A stretch of 46,916 nucleotides of DNA, from NCBI GenBank assembly GCA_900757905.1, contig CAAEPN010000130.1, positions 1-46,916 on the forward strand. Reading direction: 5' to 3'. Below, piece after piece: positions 1-8,020 of the stretch (position 1 is the stretch's first letter; every line of letters starts with the position of its first letter). The translations under genes and the position numbers were made by a program. The notes beneath the pieces were generated by a model, which was not told the origin of the DNA, ran no database searches, and was given only the letters and a program-made list of their open reading frames with translations. The DNA comes from Clostridia bacterium (lineage in GTDB: Bacteria > Bacillota > Clostridia > Oscillospirales > CAG-382).

Positions 1-8
1 AAAGAAAA

Positions 9-40
9 CGGGCGACCAATGGTCGCCCCTACAGTTTTTA
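9..40. repeat. GC-rich palindrome at left edge, REP-like or terminator
   Basis: A perfect stem GGGCGACC/GGTCGCCC with a short centre lies at about 10-28, followed by CCTACAG. Read on the minus strand it ends in a T-rich stretch (GTTTTCTTT), so it could terminate the leftward operon that ends at 152. Short GC-rich palindromes of this kind are often dispersed in Clostridia genomes. That it is a dispersed repeat is inferred, since only one copy lies in this window. Confidence 0.4.
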
Positions 41-151
41 AAACGTATTTTATACCGTACACGAACAACAGCCGCCCGTCAGCGGTCGCCCTTGCGGTTT
101 GTAAGCCGCATTCATGTCGTGCAGGAACGGCTGCGCCCGCTTTTTCTGCAC

Positions 152-1156
152 TTATTCTTCCCTTTTCAACTTCCGGATAAAACCGGCAAGCTTACGCGAA
201 ACGCGCACAGAGGCGTTGACGTTGGGATGTCCCACCGCGCCGACCTCGTTTTTCTTTCCGTAGATATCGTCCACCGGCAGGAAATACAATTTCCCGTCAT
301 CCTGTCTGCGGTCGTCGATGAGCTTTTGTAATATGTTCTTAAAATTTGCATTCATCATGCCGTACATCCAAAGGATGACGGCATTCGGATAGGCATGCCG
401 AACCTTGTCCAGTAACTTTGTGCCCTCACAGTACATGATTTCCTCCGTCGTGCCGCCCGGAACATCGTTCGTACCGCAGTTTAAGATCATGACATCCGGC
501 TGCCACAAGGAATGGTCATAGCCGGTCTTGCCCCATGTGCCCATATCGAACATTTCTTCAAAACGCACGCCGACCTGTTCGCCGCAGCTGTGCCAGACGC
601 CCTGTCCGCTCATGCATACCGTGCGGATCTCTGCGTCAAGACTTTTTGCGGTAAGATAGGCATAGGTCTTGGTGCTGTCCTGCTCGTAGGTGGCATATTC
701 GTTTTTGTCGGCCGGCGCCATGTCGCCAAAGCCTGCGGTAATCGAATCGCCCAAAAATTCGAGCTTAAACGGCTTTTCGGCAGGCGGCGGCAAGAATTCC
801 GGCGCTTTGCCGTAAACACGTGCTTTTTGGAAAACAAGCGGCACAGCGCCCTCGGAAATGCGAAGCACCTTGACCGTGTGGACAGCGTCCCGGTCAAAAT
901 CGACAAGGAGCTTATCGGCAAGGCCGTATACGCCGTACCGCGCTTCGCGTTTATCGGCAAACACCTTGACATATACCGGTGCAGCACCGGCATATTCGGC
1001 AAAATGGATCTCGGCACGACTGCCGCAGAACGAAAATTCGATACCGCTGTTGCTCCATGGAAGAAGTATCCCATCGTTCGTTTCACTGCGTCCGAGAACG
1101 CGGAAATGCTCCGATTCGGCAAAGCCGCTTTCTTGATAATTTGAATAAAATAGCAT
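152..1156 (-). CDS. SGNH/GDSL hydrolase, CE2-like carbohydrate esterase
   Basis: 334 aa, no signal peptide, so probably cytoplasmic. Residues 1-120 form a beta-rich domain like the N-terminal jelly roll of CE2 acetyl-xylan esterases. Residues 130-330 are an SGNH hydrolase: LEFLGDSIT carries the nucleophile (about Ser138), CGTND the oxyanion Asn (about 230) and GHPN the catalytic His (about 310). The likely reaction is removal of acetyl groups from sugars or oligosaccharides. It is the last gene of a leftward operon after a MATE transporter and a six-hairpin glycosidase-like protein, which fits deacetylation of an imported glycan. GGAAC lies just before the ATG. Family assignment is firm; the substrate is not known. 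Confidence 0.85.
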   Translation of the reverse strand: MLFYSNYQESGFAESEHFRVLGRSETNDGILLPWSNSGIEFSFCGSRAEIHFAEYAGAAPVYVKVFADKREARYGVYGLADKLLVDFDRDAVHTVKVLRISEGAVPLVFQKARVYGKAPEFLPPPAEKPFKLEFLGDSITAGFGDMAPADKNEYATYEQDSTKTYAYLTAKSLDAEIRTVCMSGQGVWHSCGEQVGVRFEEMFDMGTWGKTGYDHSLWQPDVMILNCGTNDVPGGTTEEIMYCEGTKLLDKVRHAYPNAVILWMYGMMNANFKNILQKLIDDRRQDDGKLYFLPVDDIYGKKNEVGAVGHPNVNASVRVSRKLAGFIRKLKREE

Positions 1157-1191
1157 AACAGTTCCTCACAGCGTTGTTTTTTATAAGTATA

Positions 1192-2643
1192 TCACTTTTT
1201 GTCAGCCGCTGTCAATAGCTGTTTTTCTGTTTTGGCGCTTTCTGATGCCCGTTCGAGCCGCTTTAAAATCACCTCGGCGCAAATGAAGTGAACGGCCGAC
1301 GTGAGAAGCCATGACAGCGGAAAGGAAACGAAAATGCACGCAAGTGTCTGATGCTTCGGGAACACCGCAAGAAGCCACACCACACGGAAAACGCACGAGC
1401 CGGCAAGCGACACACATGCCGCCGTCACCGCGCGTCCGAGTCCCTGCATGGTTCCTGACCCTACCTCCATAAACGCAAGAAAAATATACGGCACAAGCAT
1501 ATAAAATGTGCGTATTTCCGCCGCGTCATACGCCATGCGCTCGACTGAACCGAGCGCCGCCCTATGGATTCCGTATAGAGAAAACAACGGCGCACGGGCA
1601 AGGATCAGCAAGCTGCCAAAGAGGATCGCCGCACCCGCACCGATAAGATAGCAGCACCGGCGCACACTTCTTACACGTTTATAATTCTGCGCACCGGCGT
1701 TCTGCCCCACAAAGCACACTGCCGCCTGTCCCACCGCATTCACCGCAATGTTCGCAAAGCCTTCGATACCGGTTGCGGCCGAAACGCCCTTGACGACCGG
1801 CGCAAACGCGGCGTCAGACGGCGCGGTCAGCGTGTTTACCGTGATGACCGACGACTGAATGAGCATATGCGATACCGAAAACAGCATGCTTTGAACGCCG
1901 GCCGGGAGACCGATGTGCAAGATCTTCAGAAACGGCGTTTTTCGAATGCCTATTTGTGAAAGCTTTAGCTGAAACAGCTCGCTTTTCATGAGCTTACGCA
2001 CAAAAAGCAAGGCGCACAGCGCATTGGAAAGCACGGTCGCCGCCGCCACACCGTCTACCGACCGGCCGCACACAAGCACGAAAAACAGGTTCAATACCAC
2101 ATTCACCGCGCCGCCGAGCGTCAAAATCTTCATCGGCGTTTTGGTATCGCCCGACGCATGAAGTAACGACGAGGAAAAGTTGACTACCGACACAAACGGT
2201 ACGCCGACAAAGTACAGCCGCGTATAAAGTAATGCCAACTCATACAGCTTTCCGCTGTTTCCCATAAAGCGAAGCACGCTGCCGCTTAGTATAAAGCCCG
2301 CCGCGCCGCACAGAACGCCGAAAAGCACGCTCATGCCGAGCGCTGTATTTAAGGTTTCGGATACCGCCTTTTTATTTCCGGCTCCAAGCGAACGCGCCAT
2401 CACCACCTTTGCGCCGACGCTGCACCCGATAAAGACATTGATGATAAGATTGATAAACGAGGACGTCGTACCGACCGCGCCCACTGCGTCCGGCTCGCCG
2501 GAAAGGCCGACCACAACGGTATCGGCCATATTGAACGCCACCTGTAACAGGTTTGCGGCAATAAGCGGCAGGCAAAAACGTAGTATCTGCGGAAAAAGCG
2601 CGCCTTGGAGCATGGAAGCCTGCGCTTTATGTGATTTGTTCAT
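1192..2643 (-). CDS. MATE family efflux transporter
   Basis: 483 aa, about 12 hydrophobic segments. The N-terminal pattern (ILRFCLPLIAANLLQVAF, then NMADTVVVG) and the internal pseudo-repeat are typical of MATE (multidrug and toxic compound extrusion) antiporters of the DinF/NorM type. It sits 12 bp downstream of the glycosidase-like gene and 35 bp upstream of the esterase, with GAGG about 10 nt before the ATG, so the three are probably one transcript. In this setting it may export a sugar-derived or aglycone product rather than a drug; that is inference. A second, divergent MATE gene lies at 43906-45324. Confidence 0.93.
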   Translation of the reverse strand: MNKSHKAQASMLQGALFPQILRFCLPLIAANLLQVAFNMADTVVVGLSGEPDAVGAVGTTSSFINLIINVFIGCSVGAKVVMARSLGAGNKKAVSETLNTALGMSVLFGVLCGAAGFILSGSVLRFMGNSGKLYELALLYTRLYFVGVPFVSVVNFSSSLLHASGDTKTPMKILTLGGAVNVVLNLFFVLVCGRSVDGVAAATVLSNALCALLFVRKLMKSELFQLKLSQIGIRKTPFLKILHIGLPAGVQSMLFSVSHMLIQSSVITVNTLTAPSDAAFAPVVKGVSAATGIEGFANIAVNAVGQAAVCFVGQNAGAQNYKRVRSVRRCCYLIGAGAAILFGSLLILARAPLFSLYGIHRAALGSVERMAYDAAEIRTFYMLVPYIFLAFMEVGSGTMQGLGRAVTAACVSLAGSCVFRVVWLLAVFPKHQTLACIFVSFPLSWLLTSAVHFICAEVILKRLERASESAKTEKQLLTAADKK

Positions 2644-2655
2644 GTTCGCTTTGCC

Positions 2656-4653
2656 TCACTTTTCAAAGGTGCGGATACACTTATCTTCGTCAGACGGACT
2701 CTCGGCAAGGGCATTGTAGAACTTGATGAAATAGTATAGCAAGCCGTCCTGCTCGTTGGCGTAATCGTCGTAAAACTCGCATTTCACGCCGTTGACCGAA
2801 AACGGATAGAGATAGGTACATGACGCACTTCCGTCCTCACGGTAGAGAGAAAGCATATTGCGTGCGCTTTCATAGGCGCGCGTTTTGTACGCCTTGTCTC
2901 CGCTCACGGCGGCATAGTGCAGAAAGGCGTTGGAGGTATGTACTGATGCCGAATGCGGAAACGTATCGCCATACATGCGCCGCTTGCCGAACCAATAACC
3001 GTCCCAGTGCCGGATGGCTTGATCGTGCAAGAAATGCGACGGTTGGCTGCCGTTGAAGCGTTCGAGGATTTTTATATGCTTGCCGGCGTCGTCAAGCAGA
3101 CGTTTGTCCTCCGTGAGCATATAGAGCTGACTTAAAATGGTTACGGCCGGCGCAACGATGGTCTGCTCGTATTTGACCTCGTGTTCGGGATAATTCGTGC
3201 TGTTTTTCATAATGGTCTCGGCGTGCTTTTTGTACATTTCGGTAAGCGCGTCGGCCTTATCGTCCAAGCCGGCCTTACGCAATGCCGTCACGCTCTCATA
3301 CACCGAAAGGCCGTTGGGATAGAACTTTTCGCCGCCGATAGAATAGTACACCGAAAGTAACTTGAACATCTTCTCAAGATACGCCTTGTCGCCGGTCAAG
3401 TTGTACATTTCAAGCACTAACACCGACATCCACGGGGCGTTGTACAGCCGCTTGAACTCGGTGTGCTTGCCGACGTTGTTATACACCTCGCCGGTCTCTT
3501 CATCGTAAAACTCGCGCGTAACAAATCTATAGTACTTCATGAATTTTTCGTAGACTTCGTCGTCCTTTACCCATTGCAGATACTTTGCCACCAAAAGTCC
3601 CATAACAAGCCGCTCACGCGACGCGTTGAAATCGGTGAACACATAGTCGAATACCTGACATTTCTCCTCGTTGTCATAGATGAGAAACGCGCCGTCTAAC
3701 ATATCGCCCTCTTCATGGAACTGCTGCTTGTCGATGATAAAATGAACGCGGCGTCGAATCAGCTCCTTTAACGGCAGCTGTACGAAAAAGCGCGTTATTG
3801 TCTCGTTTTCTCCCACACGTACCGTAAATAAGTGGTCGCCCAAACGCTCCGGCGAAAGCGACACCTGCGTTTTTCCGTCTTTAACGCAGACCGGAATATT
3901 TTTTCCGTCAAGAAAAATCGAAGCATTCGGATGGTTGACGGTAAACGCTATCTTTTCATTCGAAAAAACGGTGAAATTTTCCGAATCGATCAAAATGAGG
4001 TCCTGTCTTTTTTCAAGCTCTTCGCGGAAATGACCGTCCTTATACCAAAACATTTCCCACGAAAGCTTTATTTTTTCACCGGGTCTTAAGCGAAACGGCG
4101 TCGGGTGCAGAATAAAATCGCCGCGGTCGTCGCTGCCAAGATTGCCGAGACGGTTTACCACGTGTAATATCCGGTCAATGCTGTACGAATCAAGGCTTCC
4201 CTCGGTAAGCACAAGGCCGAGTCCGAAATCGCAAAGACCCATTTTGACCGCGTTTATGTAGGAGGTATTCCGGCCGCACCAGATGTTTGTGTTGCACCGC
4301 TCAGTCATGCAGACTTTCGCGTTGGCATAGCTGTCGCGAAAGGGTGCATAAATGCCAAAATCGCCGCGATTGCAGAAAACATCGCCTTCCAAGCGGTTTT
4401 CAAGCGTATAGGTCTCGCGGTAGGTATCGCCGCAAAGCGCACGCTCCGCCGTAATGCGTAGATAGTAGGTTTCATACACGGTATTTATGCCGTTTTCGGT
4501 CGGCGTGACCGACACAACTTTTGCATTTTTCACCGTGCCCCACGTATTGTTTACACCAAGCCAGTTCATGGCATAAGGGTCGGCAGCGTTTACCATGGAT
4601 TCCACACCGCCGTTTTGTAAATTATAGCGGATTTCAAATAAATTTTCGAACAT
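2656..4653 (-). CDS. six-hairpin glycosidase-like protein
   Basis: 665 aa from the chosen start. The ATG at 4653 (MFENLFEIRYN) has GGAGG about 8 nt upstream; an in-frame start at 4710 lacks a ribosome site and lies across the promoter. The N-terminal ~270 residues are beta-rich. The C-terminal ~370 residues have the helix-rich, Trp/Tyr/His-rich repeats of an (alpha/alpha)6 barrel (for example FKRLYNAPWMSVLVLEMYNL, then IRHWDGYWFGKRR and HSASVHTSNAFLHYAA). No signal peptide, so probably intracellular. First gene of an operon with a MATE transporter and an esterase, divergent from an AraC regulator: a carbohydrate-use locus. I cannot assign a GH family number or substrate. Confidence 0.7.
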   Translation of the reverse strand: MFENLFEIRYNLQNGGVESMVNAADPYAMNWLGVNNTWGTVKNAKVVSVTPTENGINTVYETYYLRITAERALCGDTYRETYTLENRLEGDVFCNRGDFGIYAPFRDSYANAKVCMTERCNTNIWCGRNTSYINAVKMGLCDFGLGLVLTEGSLDSYSIDRILHVVNRLGNLGSDDRGDFILHPTPFRLRPGEKIKLSWEMFWYKDGHFREELEKRQDLILIDSENFTVFSNEKIAFTVNHPNASIFLDGKNIPVCVKDGKTQVSLSPERLGDHLFTVRVGENETITRFFVQLPLKELIRRRVHFIIDKQQFHEEGDMLDGAFLIYDNEEKCQVFDYVFTDFNASRERLVMGLLVAKYLQWVKDDEVYEKFMKYYRFVTREFYDEETGEVYNNVGKHTEFKRLYNAPWMSVLVLEMYNLTGDKAYLEKMFKLLSVYYSIGGEKFYPNGLSVYESVTALRKAGLDDKADALTEMYKKHAETIMKNSTNYPEHEVKYEQTIVAPAVTILSQLYMLTEDKRLLDDAGKHIKILERFNGSQPSHFLHDQAIRHWDGYWFGKRRMYGDTFPHSASVHTSNAFLHYAAVSGDKAYKTRAYESARNMLSLYREDGSASCTYLYPFSVNGVKCEFYDDYANEQDGLLYYFIKFYNALAESPSDEDKCIRTFEK

Positions 4654-4689
4654 TCTTCTTTCCTCCGTGTTTTTTGTTTGCCGCCTTTC

Positions 4690-4695
4690 ATTATA
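4690..4695 (-). promoter_or_regulatory. -10 box of glycosidase operon, no good -35
   Basis: On the minus strand TATAAT stands about 40 bp before the glycosidase start. The hexamer position 16-18 bp upstream has no -35-like sequence. A strong -10 with no -35 suits an activator-dependent promoter, and the divergent neighbour is an AraC-type activator. A loose inverted repeat (ATTTCGA...TTTTCGAAAT, about 4724-4755) upstream could be its operator. Confidence 0.5.
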
Positions 4696-4761
4696 CGTCA
4701 TCTGCGGCAAATTACCATAGACATTTCGATTCGTTTATTTGCACTTTTCGAAATACTTTGC

Positions 4762-4790
4762 TTGACAGCCATCTTCTTTCGTGCTATACT
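4762..4790 (+). promoter_or_regulatory. promoter of AraC-trmO operon
   Basis: TTGACA (4762-4767), a 17-bp spacer, then TATACT (4785-4790), 19 bp before the regulator's ATG. A near-consensus sigma-A promoter, so the regulator is probably made constitutively, with a very short leader. Confidence 0.85.
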
Positions 4791-4808
4791 TATTTGTGAG
4801 GTGAGCGT

Positions 4809-5651
4809 ATGGGCTTTTGCAGAACAATAACCTTTTCCGAGCTGTATACGCTCGATTTTGAAATCACGGATTTATTTGCCATGCGTCAGAAATGGCGTGC
4901 CGGAACAGAATTTTGCATGGAGCATCCGCGCCGCGCAAACGGGCTTATCCTTCTTTGCGGCGCAACCGGGAAATATACCGGAAATAGCGGTTCTTTCTTT
5001 GCGCCGACCGGAAGCGTGGTCTGTCTGCCTGAAGAGAGCGAATACTCGGTCTTAAACCTTTCGGACGGCAAAGAACCTGACTATCCGGACGCCTATCTCA
5101 TCGAATTTCGTGCGTTTTCACAAAAGATTCCGCTGACCTTCGACGATTCGCCTTTTCTCATCAAAAATGCAAACTTTGTCCTACTTCGTGAGCTTGCCGA
5201 AAAAACGGTGCTTGCCTGCGAAGCGCCGGTAAAATCGCCCTGCACCGTGCGTGCCGAAATCTATGAAATGCTCTCCTTGCTCTGCGAAAGCTCCTTGGAG
5301 GTCGGAAACAAGCGTTTTTCGCCCATCATGCCGGGAATCGAATACTTGCGCAAAAATCCGCAAAGCTCGCTTTCGGTGGAGAAGCTTGCAAAAATGTGCC
5401 ACGTCAGCAGTGCCAATTTTCGCAAGCTGTTCAAGGAATACTCCGGGAAAAGTCCGGCAAGCTACCGTATTGACCGAAAGCTTGACCTTGCCAAAAGAAT
5501 GCTTGAAAGCGAAAAGGTTTCCTTTACTTATATTGCCGAAACGCTCGGCTTTGAAAGCGAAGCCTATTTCAGTCGGCTGTTCAAGAAAAAGATCGGCGTT
5601 TCGCCGCGTGTTTACCGCGAAAACCAACGCAAAGGATGTTTATATGAGTGA
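4809..5651 (+). CDS. AraC family transcriptional regulator
   Basis: 280 aa. Residues 1-150 form a cupin-like sensing domain. Residues ~175-275 hold two helix-turn-helix motifs of the AraC type (SVEKLAKMCHVSSANFRKLFK, and FTYIAETLGFESEAYFSRLFK followed by GVSPRVYR). GAGGTGAG lies just before the ATG. Divergent from the glycosidase-MATE-esterase operon, whose promoter has a -10 but no -35, so it is the likely activator of that operon, probably in response to a sugar. Its last codons overlap the trmO start (ATGAGTGA), so the two are translationally coupled though functionally unrelated. Confidence 0.92.
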   Translation: MGFCRTITFSELYTLDFEITDLFAMRQKWRAGTEFCMEHPRRANGLILLCGATGKYTGNSGSFFAPTGSVVCLPEESEYSVLNLSDGKEPDYPDAYLIEFRAFSQKIPLTFDDSPFLIKNANFVLLRELAEKTVLACEAPVKSPCTVRAEIYEMLSLLCESSLEVGNKRFSPIMPGIEYLRKNPQSSLSVEKLAKMCHVSSANFRKLFKEYSGKSPASYRIDRKLDLAKRMLESEKVSFTYIAETLGFESEAYFSRLFKKKIGVSPRVYRENQRKGCLYE

Positions 5652-6327
5652 ACTAAAAATTATCGCGCATATCCGAACCGACTTTCCCGAAAAGTTCGGC
5701 ATACCGCGCCAAAGCGGCCTTATTGCTGACCTTGCCGGACGCATCGTCTTTGAGCCGGAATACCGCAGTGAGGACGCTTTTCGCGGCATCGAGGGCTACG
5801 ACTATCTCTGGCTGTTATGGGCGTTTGAGGGCACAGAGCGCGGACATTGGTCGGCCACCGTCACGCCGCCACGGCTCGGCGGCAAAAAGACCATGGGCGT
5901 TTTCGCCACACGTTCGCCGTTCCGTCCGAATCCGATCGGACTGTCTTCGGTACGGCTTGACCGGTATGAGCTGACCGATGAGGGGCCGGTCTTATATGTT
6001 TCCGGCGCGGACCTGCGCGACAACACGCCGATCTACGACATCAAGCCGTATCTCGCCTACACCGACAGTCATCCCGACGCACGCGAAGGCTTTGCCGGAC
6101 GCGTCAAGGACAATTCGCTTGAGGTGGACTTTCCGCCGGAGCTACTTGCCGTTTTGCCGGAAAACAAGCGAAAAGCAGCGCTTGCCGTGTTAGCCGAAGA
6201 TCCACGTCCTGCCTATCACGACGATGACAGGCGGTATGGCGTTTCCTTTGCCGGATATGACATCCGTTTTCACGTATCGGAACGGGTATTACGGGTCTGT
6301 GAAGTGGTTCCGCTCAAAAGAAAATGA
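5644..6327 (+). CDS. trmO: tRNA (N6-threonylcarbamoyladenosine(37)-N6)-methyltransferase TrmO
   Basis: 227 aa. TrmO (UPF0066/YaeB) N-methylates t6A37 of tRNA-Thr using SAM. Family hallmarks: an N-terminal beta-barrel with HIRTDFPEKFGIPRQSG, FRGIEGYDYLWLLWAFEG, the conserved block GVFATRSPFRPNPIGLS at about residues 90-107, and DLRDNTPIYDIKPYLAY. The C-terminal extension with DPRPAYHDD is also typical. The ATG at 5644 overlaps the upstream stop; the reading frame stays open further upstream but that part overlaps the AraC gene and does not look like TrmO. Confidence 0.95.
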   Translation: MSELKIIAHIRTDFPEKFGIPRQSGLIADLAGRIVFEPEYRSEDAFRGIEGYDYLWLLWAFEGTERGHWSATVTPPRLGGKKTMGVFATRSPFRPNPIGLSSVRLDRYELTDEGPVLYVSGADLRDNTPIYDIKPYLAYTDSHPDAREGFAGRVKDNSLEVDFPPELLAVLPENKRKAALAVLAEDPRPAYHDDDRRYGVSFAGYDIRFHVSERVLRVCEVVPLKRK

Positions 6328-6417
6328 GTTTCCCGAAGCTGTTTTGTCGGATTCCCGGATTTTCGGCAAGTCAGTGAGGATTTTTTTGCATTTTTGGCTT
6401 TTTTCACAAAAAAAGTA

Positions 6418-6446
6418 TTGACAAAACACTTATTTTGTGATACCAT
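6418..6446 (+). promoter_or_regulatory. promoter of the 35-aa peptide gene
   Basis: TTGACA (6418-6423), a 17-bp spacer, then TACCAT (6441-6446) preceded by TG, giving an extended -10. The peptide ATG lies 56 bp downstream, behind a strong ribosome site. A dedicated promoter shows this short gene is a real transcription unit. Confidence 0.75.
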
Positions 6447-6502
6447 ACACTTGTAAGTTATATGGGTATGCAGTAAAAATATATTTTAGGGGGAAATTCA
6501 CA

Positions 6503-6610
6503 ATGAAAAAAGCATACGAAGCTCCGTCTTTAGACATTACGGTATTCACCTCTTCCGATGACATTCTCGTAGGAAGCGACGTCATCATTGATACGGGCGA
6601 CCTCTTCTAA
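6503..6610 (+). CDS. 35-aa peptide of the MKKxYxxPxL type, function unknown
   Basis: Translates as MKKAYEAPSLDITVFTSSDD followed by ILVGSDVIIDTGDLF. The ribosome site TTAGGGGGAAA lies at 6486-6496. It has its own promoter and a strong terminator, with no partner gene in the unit. It shares the pattern MKK..(Y)..P.L........DIL with the 41-aa peptide at 32660-32785. No transmembrane segment, no Cys, acidic C-terminal half. Short peptides with this type of start are common in Clostridia and Bacteroidota and are sometimes suspected to be modified-peptide precursors, but no maturation enzyme is adjacent. Coding nature is well supported; function is not. Confidence 0.75.
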   Translation: MKKAYEAPSLDITVFTSSDDILVGSDVIIDTGDLF

Positions 6611-6642
6611 AAAGTATCTGTCCGCGTCTTTACGTGACCGTA

Positions 6643-6671
6643 ACAGCCATCCGTGGGATGGCTGTTTTTCT
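6643..6671 (+). terminator. intrinsic terminator after the 35-aa peptide
   Basis: Perfect 10-bp stem ACAGCCATCC/GGATGGCTGT with loop GTG, then TTTTCTTTTT. Confidence 0.9.
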
Positions 6672-6868
6672 TTTTCTGCCCCACCGCCGCCATCCGGACA
6701 GGCGTAAAGATATTTTATCAAATTTCTTCAGTCGCAAGAAAACGTCGAATAAAGTAACATTTTATTAACATATGTTCCGGCACGTTGTATTATAATTGTA
6801 TCAGGGTAAAATGTACTCTATACAACTTTAGCGGCTTTTGTCCGCTCGGAAAAGGAAGGACATTAAAA

Positions 6869-7585
6869 ATGATCAAAGTAACGATTTTTAACGAATTTAT
6901 CCATGAAGTCGAACAGGAAGCCGCAAAGGCCGTCTATCCGAACGGCATGCATATGGCTATCAAGGAATTTCTCGACGCCGACGGCCGCTTTACCGTTCGC
7001 ACCGCAACGCTTCATGAGCCAGAACACGGTCTCACGCAAGAAGTTCTCGACGACACCGATGTGCTTCTTTGGTGGGGCCACTGTGCGCACCATTTGGTGG
7101 ATGACGCTGTTGTTGAGCGCGTTTACGAGCGCGTTTTGCAGGGCATGGGACTTATCGCGTTGCACTCCGGTCACTTCTCCAAGATATTCAAGAAATTAAA
7201 CGGCACCGGCTGCAACTTAAAATGGCGCGAAAGCGGCGACAAGGAACGCATTTGGATTACGGCGCCCTCTCATCCGATCGCTGCCGGTCTTCCCGAATAT
7301 TTCGAGCTTCCGCACGAAGAGACCTATGGCGAGCATTTCGACATTGCAAAGCCCGATGAAGTGGTCTTTACCAGCTGGTTTACCGGCGGCGAGGTCTTCC
7401 GCAGCGGTGTGACCTTTACGCGCGGCAACGGACGCATCTTCTACTTCCGTCCGGGTCACGAGACCTTCCCGACCTACTATGACAAGAATGTTCAGCGCGT
7501 TATCGAAAACGCGATCGTTTGGGCAGCTGAGCCGAGAGGCGTTTTCCAGACCTACGGCTTCTACAATGCGCCCGAAAGCAAATAA
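6869..7585 (+). CDS. ThuA domain protein
   Basis: 238 aa. Start at 6869 (MIKVTIFNEF) has AAGGAAGGA about 9 nt upstream; the frame is open to 6785 but that part is leader, with a TATAAT at 6791-6796. ThuA is a glutamine-amidotransferase-like fold first linked to trehalose use. Seen here: the family segments DDTDVLLWWGHCAHHLVDD, GLIALHSGHFSKIFKKL, and FTRGNGRIFYFRPGHETFPTYY with VIENAIVWA near the end. No classical catalytic Cys triad is evident. It heads an operon with an unknown protein, a galactofuranose-forming mutase and a glycosyltransferase, so a sugar role is likely but the reaction is unknown. Confidence 0.85.
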   Translation: MIKVTIFNEFIHEVEQEAAKAVYPNGMHMAIKEFLDADGRFTVRTATLHEPEHGLTQEVLDDTDVLLWWGHCAHHLVDDAVVERVYERVLQGMGLIALHSGHFSKIFKKLNGTGCNLKWRESGDKERIWITAPSHPIAAGLPEYFELPHEETYGEHFDIAKPDEVVFTSWFTGGEVFRSGVTFTRGNGRIFYFRPGHETFPTYYDKNVQRVIENAIVWAAEPRGVFQTYGFYNAPESK

Positions 7586-7587
7586 GC

Positions 7588-8007
7588 ATGGTTTACGCGA
7601 TTATTGACGCACAAAGCGATATCGAAGAAATGATTACCGTCGCGCACGCCGAAAAGCCTTGCGGTCTTGCCGCATGGTTTATTGATGAGGTGCGCGACAC
7701 GGCTGACATGTATTTGAGCGACGACAAGGATTTTGAGGAGATCGAGAGATCCTTGTCGGTGCTTTCGGTTTTGGCTGAGGACGAATCTTCGGATACAGAT
7801 GACCTAAACGGCATGACTATCGAGGCCGGTGATATCTCCGTCAGCGTGATCGGCACGTTTTATACCTATGAGGATATGAAAAAAGCGCTTGGCGAATTCT
7901 TATCCGAAAAGCCGAAATACAAGAAGATCGTCATTCCCGACAACCCGTACGAAAGCGAAAAAGTAATCGATTCGCTCAATTCCGCGCTCATCCGCAGCGG
8001 TATTTAG
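7588..8007 (+). CDS. unknown 139-aa acidic protein in galactofuranose operon
   Basis: Starts 2 bp after the ThuA stop and ends 13 bp before glf. No strong ribosome site precedes the ATG, which suggests coupling to ThuA; a second in-frame ATG at about 7630 is possible. The sequence is soluble, rich in Asp/Glu/Ser, with predicted alternating strands and helices (VYAIIDAQSDIEEMITVAHA at the start, KYKKIVIPDNPYESEKVIDS near the end). I do not recognise a family. Tight packing between recognisable glycan genes and preserved length argue that it is real. Confidence 0.65.
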   Translation: MVYAIIDAQSDIEEMITVAHAEKPCGLAAWFIDEVRDTADMYLSDDKDFEEIERSLSVLSVLAEDESSDTDDLNGMTIEAGDISVSVIGTFYTYEDMKKALGEFLSEKPKYKKIVIPDNPYESEKVIDSLNSALIRSGI

Positions 8008-8020
8008 AGGTGCGCACGAA

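Noticed and set aside
512..1144. 210-aa open frame opposite the SGNH esterase gene
   Set aside because: Antisense shadow of a gene with complete SGNH motifs.
5251..5643. Upstream extension of trmO
   Set aside because: The frame is open but overlaps the AraC gene in another frame, is Arg/Ser/Lys rich and not TrmO-like. The ATG at 5644 is the natural start.
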